Shown here in pieces: positions 61,801-64,000 of a stretch of DNA of 64,000 nt (within the stretch, counting starts at the first letter, position 1; each line of letters opens with the position of its first letter). Under the pieces are notes generated by a model. The model was not told the origin of the DNA. It made no database searches and saw only the letters and a program-made list of their open reading frames with translations. The DNA comes from Pyxidicoccus caerfyrddinensis (GTDB lineage Bacteria; Myxococcota; Myxococcia; Myxococcales; Myxococcaceae), in assembly GCF_010894405.1 (NCBI RefSeq), contig NZ_JAAIYA010000001.1, positions 245,341-309,340 on the forward strand. Reading direction: 5' to 3'. The translations under genes and the position numbers were made by a program.

Positions 61801-64000
61801 GGCCACGCCCGCGCCCACCACCGCCGGCCTCGGGTAGAGGCCACCGAAGGCATGGAAGTGCCGCTCCGGCGTCCACACCGCGGAGAAGCCATTCGCGTCC
61901 GCGAACTTCGCCGCCTCCAGCAGCAGCCGGTACTTGCGCCCGCCGAGCGAGTCCTCGTCGTTGGCGAAGAACGACAGGCTGAAGTCCGGCCCCCTGCGCG
62001 CGGCCCCCGAGCCCGCCGACAACAGGCTGAAGCGCGCTCGCTCCTCGGGCAGCACCACGCGCAGACCCCGGGTGAGGGCCCACAGCACTTCCAGGCCCGA
62101 GCCCGGCGAGTGGGTCTCCTCGGCCGCGAGCCATACGCCCTCCGCCGCGTGGCCGGCCGCATCCAGGTGGTGGAACAGGTCCGCCACCGTGCGGTGCGTG
62201 TGGATGGCGCGGAGCCGGTCTCCCGAGGGGCCGACTCTCGGCTCCAGGCACACCATCGTCTCCGCCGCCACGTTCGCCGGACGACTCCGGGTGAGTCCCT
62301 CCGCGCGTGAGGCCCGGAGCATCGACTCCGAGAGGGTCTCCAGGGGACGCGCCGCGCCCGAGGCGTCGGTCCCAGGCAGGAGTGACGCGCGAGCCAGCGC
62401 GTCTGTGCCCTTCCCTTCCGCGAGCAGCGTGTCCACGTGAAGCACGCGGGTGGCATCCAGCGTCACGCCCGTCCTCACGCGCTCGTGCGTAAGCAGCAGA
62501 GGCGGCGGTCCGCCCTCGGACGCGAGCGAGGACAGCTCGCGAAGCTGCGGCACGGAGAGCAGCACGTACGCGCCGCCCGCCTCCAGCACCGCCCAGAGCG
62601 CCACCACGCGCTCCACGGACGGCTCCAGGCACACGGCCACCAGCACCTCGGGCCCCACGTCGCGGGCCACCAGCACCGCCGCGAGCCGCCGCGCCTTCTC
62701 GCGCAGCTCGCCCCAGGTGATGCTCCGCGCTCCCATCGTGAGCGCCACGGCGCGCGCTTCCTTCGCGGCCCGCGCCTCCAGCAGCGACACGGCGGGCACC
62801 TGCACGCGCACGTCCCTGGACTCCGGCACCGGAGCGGCGGCAACGGACGCCACCTCCAGCGGCAGCGCGGAGAGACGCTGCTCCGGGTCCGCCACCGCTG
62901 CGGCGAGCAGCGCATCCCAGTGCGCCATCAACCGCTCCATCGTCGCGGGCTCGAAGCGCTCCACGGCGTAGTCCAGCGTGCCGGAGAAGCCCTCGTCGCC
63001 CTCGCCCATGGAGATGGAGAGGGACGACAGCACGGCGCCGAACTGCGCCGGCCCGTCCTGGACCTCCACCAGGCTCATCCGCAGGCCCGGCAGCTCCAGG
63101 TGCGGCTCGAAGCGGTTGTGCAGGATGAACAGCGAGTCGAAGACGCGCTCGCGGCCCGTGTCCTTCGCGGGCTCGATTTCCTTCACCAGGTGCTCATAGG
63201 GCACGTCCGGGTGGGCGTACGCCTCCAGCATCACGTCCCGCACGCGCCCGAGCAGCTCGCGGAAGCTCGGGTCGCCGGACAGGTCCGTGCGCAGCGGCAC
63301 CGCGTGCGCCACGTAGCCGATGACCGGCTCCAGCTCCGGGCGGCTCCGGTTGCCGATGGGCGTGCCCACCACCAGGTCATCCCGGCCCGACCAGCGCGCC
63401 AGTAGCGCCTTCCAGGACGCCAGCAGCACCATGAACGGGGTGACGCCCTCGCGCTGCGCCAACGCATGCACCGCGCGGGTCATCTCCGGAGAGAAGCCCA
63501 CGTTGCGTCGAGCACCACCCAGCGCGGGCCCGTCTGTGCGCGGGCGGTCCACCGGCAGGTCCAGCGCGCCCGGCAGCGACACCAGGCGCTCGCGCCACGC
63601 GGCGGACTGCGAGGTGAACGCGCCCACCTCCAGCGCCTTCCGCTGCCACGCCGCATAGTCCGCGTACTGCACCGCCAGCTCGGGCAGGGGCGACGGCTGG
63701 CCCTGCTGGAAGGCGCCGTAGAGCGTCCCCAGCTCCCGCCCGAACACCACCAGCGACCACGTGTCACAGACCACGTGGTGCACCGTGACGGCGAGCAGGT
63801 GCTCATCCGGAGCCAGCCGCAGCAGCCGCGCGCGCACCACGGGCCCGCGCTCGATGTCGAGCGGCCGCGCCGTCTCCACGTGCACCAGCCTGCGCCCCTC
63901 CGCCTCGCGAGCCTCCGGCGTGGCCCCCGCCACCGGCTCCGGAGTCAGCGGCAGCTTCAGCTCCGGGGCGATGCGGACCACCGTGTGCCCGTCCACCCGG
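55819..64000 (-). CDS. NRPS with internal luciferase-like monooxygenase (partial)
   Basis: About 2727 residues visible; the N-terminus lies beyond the right edge. It enters inside a C domain (HHVVCDTWS), passes an A domain that has lost its core motifs and encloses a luciferase-like monooxygenase, has no carrier domain there, then continues C-A-T-E and stops at 55819. The C-terminal E domain ([31 protein letters not shown]) matches the D-type C domain that opens the next protein. The ATGA overlap with the next gene points to one operon with translational coupling. Confidence 0.95.
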   Translation of the reverse strand, partial: RVDGHTVVRIAPELKLPLTPEPVAGATPEAREAEGRRLVHVETARPLDIERGPVVRARLLRLAPDEHLLAVTVHHVVCDTWSLVVFGRELGTLYGAFQQGQPSPLPELAVQYADYAAWQRKALEVGAFTSQSAAWRERLVSLPGALDLPVDRPRTDGPALGGARRNVGFSPEMTRAVHALAQREGVTPFMVLLASWKALLARWSGRDDLVVGTPIGNRSRPELEPVIGYVAHAVPLRTDLSGDPSFRELLGRVRDVMLEAYAHPDVPYEHLVKEIEPAKDTGRERVFDSLFILHNRFEPHLELPGLRMSLVEVQDGPAQFGAVLSSLSISMGEGDEGFSGTLDYAVERFEPATMERLMAHWDALLAAAVADPEQRLSALPLEVASVAAAPVPESRDVRVQVPAVSLLEARAAKEARAVALTMGARSITWGELREKARRLAAVLVARDVGPEVLVAVCLEPSVERVVALWAVLEAGGAYVLLSVPQLRELSSLASEGGPPPLLLTHERVRTGVTLDATRVLHVDTLLAEGKGTDALARASLLPGTDASGAARPLETLSESMLRASRAEGLTRSRPANVAAETMVCLEPRVGPSGDRLRAIHTHRTVADLFHHLDAAGHAAEGVWLAAEETHSPGSGLEVLWALTRGLRVVLPEERARFSLLSAGSGAARRGPDFSLSFFANDEDSLGGRKYRLLLEAAKFADANGFSAVWTPERHFHAFGGLYPRPAVVGAGVATVTERVGIRAGSVVLPLHDPVLVAEEWSVLDNLSDGRVGVSFASGWHANDFVFAPDRYARRKEVMLRGVEEVRTLWRGGTVRRRNGAGDEVELSLRPRPVQKELPVWLTAAGSPETFRLAGELGAYVLTNLMGQHLEELAAKVALYREAWHQHGHAGRGHVSLMMHTYLGADPAEVRERVRQPLLNYFRSSVDILAGFVASQGLKMDPRSLTPADVDALLEHGVERYVEDGGLFGTPDSCGPVVERVRGLDVDEVACLVDFGVEVDATLEGLRHLDALRGRYAPEPGAPVPSATLQEGPNAAEALLSLVRETGITHLHCTVAQARALSEVPGAAGVLRRVLLEGATPEDAASLAHSLGAEVVRHDGGLGAWLASGNGSSIPFEVVDARGRPVPPGVVGELAVTGAGVPRGFWNAPGTASLRIVQTTEAGARRLMTGRRARCRGDGSLELLAAVPAPARRPKPPKVAATPGASAKKPEGPPPIPRVPREGPLPLSFAQQRLWYLDHLEPGNVAYNNAVTLVMSGTLDVASLERALNEVVRRHEILRTTFAMADSGSVQVIAPSLEVPIVLAVAEGAGEDEVSTWAKEEARRPFDLQAGPLMRAALLRVSGTEHVLLLVLHHIVSDGWSAGVMMHELARLYAAFMEGQPSPLPALPVQYADYSVWQQEWMRGPELKTEQDWWRDVLSDVPVLRLPTDRPRPPVQTYPGARLPVTVPKRLAESLAAVGRREGATPFMVLMAAWQSLLHAYSGQEDFAVGTPVAGRNRPEVEPLIGCFINSIALRADLSGDPTFVEMLGRVRRSALGGFAHQEVPFEKLVDALHVARDLSHTPIFQTMLVLHNTPAPELSLAGVHIRSRLVPTGATKLDLTLELVESKEGLAGAIEYNTDLFDADTISRLSEHLLRLLESVASAPEQRLSRLSLLSEAELQRLLVEWNPSAAPEPSGSDTVPARFAAQVARTPDAVAVEDGTRRLTYREVDALSSRLARHLRELGVGSDAVVALALVQPADVVAGMLGVMRAGAAAVVLDVEHPAERLSGILDDTRARAVVTSRAWAARVPGREGTAVVSLESLPEVGAEPSAGPEAHHAACIVYTSGSTGRPRGVVLEHRQLVSATRARRAVYGVPGVVLSLAPFTFDASLAGLLWSLFEGGTLRYPDAEEREDPRKLAELMAKAGITHLISVPALYGQVLAAAPPGGLSGLRAVSVGGEACPLELARAHHEALPTVALFNEYGPTEATIWSTVHRVRPDEQGSVPIGRAVPGARVYLLDARRQLMPQGAPGEVYVGGTGVARGYLGQPVLTAERFVADAFDGRPGARMYRTGDLARWRADGTLEFLGRSDTQVKVRGFRIEPGEVEAALLASPAVKEAAVVAREDGKGPKRLVAYVVPVTEGNTEALTTTEMKAWLLSRLPPYMVPAAYVTLVALPRTRHGKVDTRALPAPDAASAEARGAPAVAPRTEVEEKLVALWREVLHLERVGIHDDFFELGGDSILGLQIITRARAAGIELSPKQLFQNPTVARLATVAGTRLAVQAEQGPVVGPVALTPIQRWFFELGLEAPQHWNMSLLLDVKTALDPALLERALAHVLEHHDALRLRFARAEDGWHQASAAPGEPVTVEHARMEQAEALQSSLRLDGPLVKVALLESDAGRPARLMLAVHHLVVDAVSWRILLEDLAAVYAQLATGAAVRLPPKTTSFQVWARGLESLARSEKLAAERAWWLERPWGEVAGLPRDFSDGVNTEATARTVRVTLDAEETKALLHDVPKAWHTQPQDPLLTALAQALAAWTGKSTALVDVEGHGREEVLPGVDVSRTVGWFTRFFPALLDLRGTHAPGEALRAVKEGLRAVPSQGMGWGLLRYVARDTSLAALPSAEVGFNHLGQVDGAVDAGAPFALSPEGESLRQRAPSSRRPYALDVTSAVRDGRLEVLWTFSEALHRRETVVAVAEDFLARLKALVVASRAPDAGGHSPSDFPLAKVKQAQLDKLSARFGKKTR
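55860..60350 (-). other. NRPS module C-A-T-E, D-configured unknown residue
   Basis: C opens [18 protein letters not shown], core HHIVSDG. A domain complete ([36 protein letters not shown]). Pocket residues from [20 protein letters not shown] and [11 protein letters not shown] give D-A-A-S-S-G-E-I-W-K, which I cannot match. T is GGDSILG, followed by a full E domain. Confidence 0.87.
60400..62860 (-). other. Eroded A domain split by the monooxygenase insertion
   Basis: Before the insertion: [18 protein letters not shown] and [13 protein letters not shown] (A1/A2-like), but no YTSGSTG motif. After it: a decayed A5 region, [16 protein letters not shown] (A6-like) and [20 protein letters not shown] (A7-like remnant). 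The A8 to A10 motifs and a carrier domain are absent; a Pro/Ala/Lys linker leads straight to the next C domain. Amino-acid activation here is very unlikely. Confidence 0.8.
60965..62000 (-). other. Luciferase-like (FMN-dependent) monooxygenase domain
   Basis: About 340 residues opening [20 protein letters not shown], with [32 protein letters not shown] segments and [19 protein letters not shown], characteristic of the monooxygenase family embedded in natural-product synthases (MupA/Atu3671-like). Substrate is probably the carrier-bound chain or amino acid, hydroxylated by reduced flavin and O2; this is inference. Confidence 0.88.
62880..64000 (-). other. NRPS condensation domain (partial, right edge)
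   Basis: The C-terminal ~370 residues of a C domain: core HHVVCDTWS, where the usual DGWS is DTWS, then [29 protein letters not shown] and ending near QRLSALPLE. The DG-to-DT change in HHxxxDG is uncommon and may affect activity; the upstream half is outside the window. Confidence 0.85.

Overview
The window is high-GC DNA with the gene content of a myxobacterium, most likely Myxococcaceae (Myxococcus, Pyxidicoccus or Corallococcus). The signs are a Lon protease that matches what I remember of Myxococcus xanthus LonD, several secreted or lipoprotein genes of unknown function, FHA and two-component signalling genes, a LexA-type box ending in GTTCAG, and a very large non-ribosomal peptide synthetase (NRPS) locus. 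The genus is an inference.

Layout. 1-4113: an AAA ATPase cut by the left edge, a secreted two-repeat protein and an AidB-like acyl-CoA dehydrogenase. 4114-7300: a lower-GC accessory island with a Ser/Thr kinase, a 432-residue unknown protein 4 bp behind it, and a convergent winged-helix PD-(D/E)XK nuclease-like protein. 7302-12622: a small membrane protein, the error-prone polymerase gene dnaE2 and two unknown genes. 12650-25452: a PAS-PAS histidine kinase with a response regulator, an alpha/beta hydrolase, an NfeD/SPFH pair, an ABC-F ATPase, an astacin-like protease, a nucleotide-sugar epimerase, an FHA protein and lipoproteins. 25480-26847: a methyltransferase divergent from a MerR regulator with a SoxR-like operator between them. 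26849-29250: imuB and imuA, which with dnaE2 make a split mutasome. Both transcription units carry the same 16-bp palindrome, read here as the LexA (SOS) box. 29431-34474: a VWA lipoprotein, Lon and a secreted amidase.

34565-64000 is an NRPS locus read right to left. The upstream protein enters the window inside a condensation domain, continues into an eroded adenylation domain that holds a luciferase-like monooxygenase and has no carrier domain, and ends C-A-T-E. The downstream protein (7085 residues) overlaps it by ATGA and is C-A-T-E, then five C-A-T modules, then a thioesterase. Binding-pocket residues read by eye suggest the order: unknown (D), D-Asn, Gly, unknown, Glu, Phe-like, Ser, release. 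The two E domains are each followed by a C domain of the type that accepts D-residues. The parts I consider most worth following are the monooxygenase half-module, the kinase/nuclease island, the shared SOS palindrome and the SoxR-like operator next to a MerR protein that lacks the iron-sulphur cysteines.
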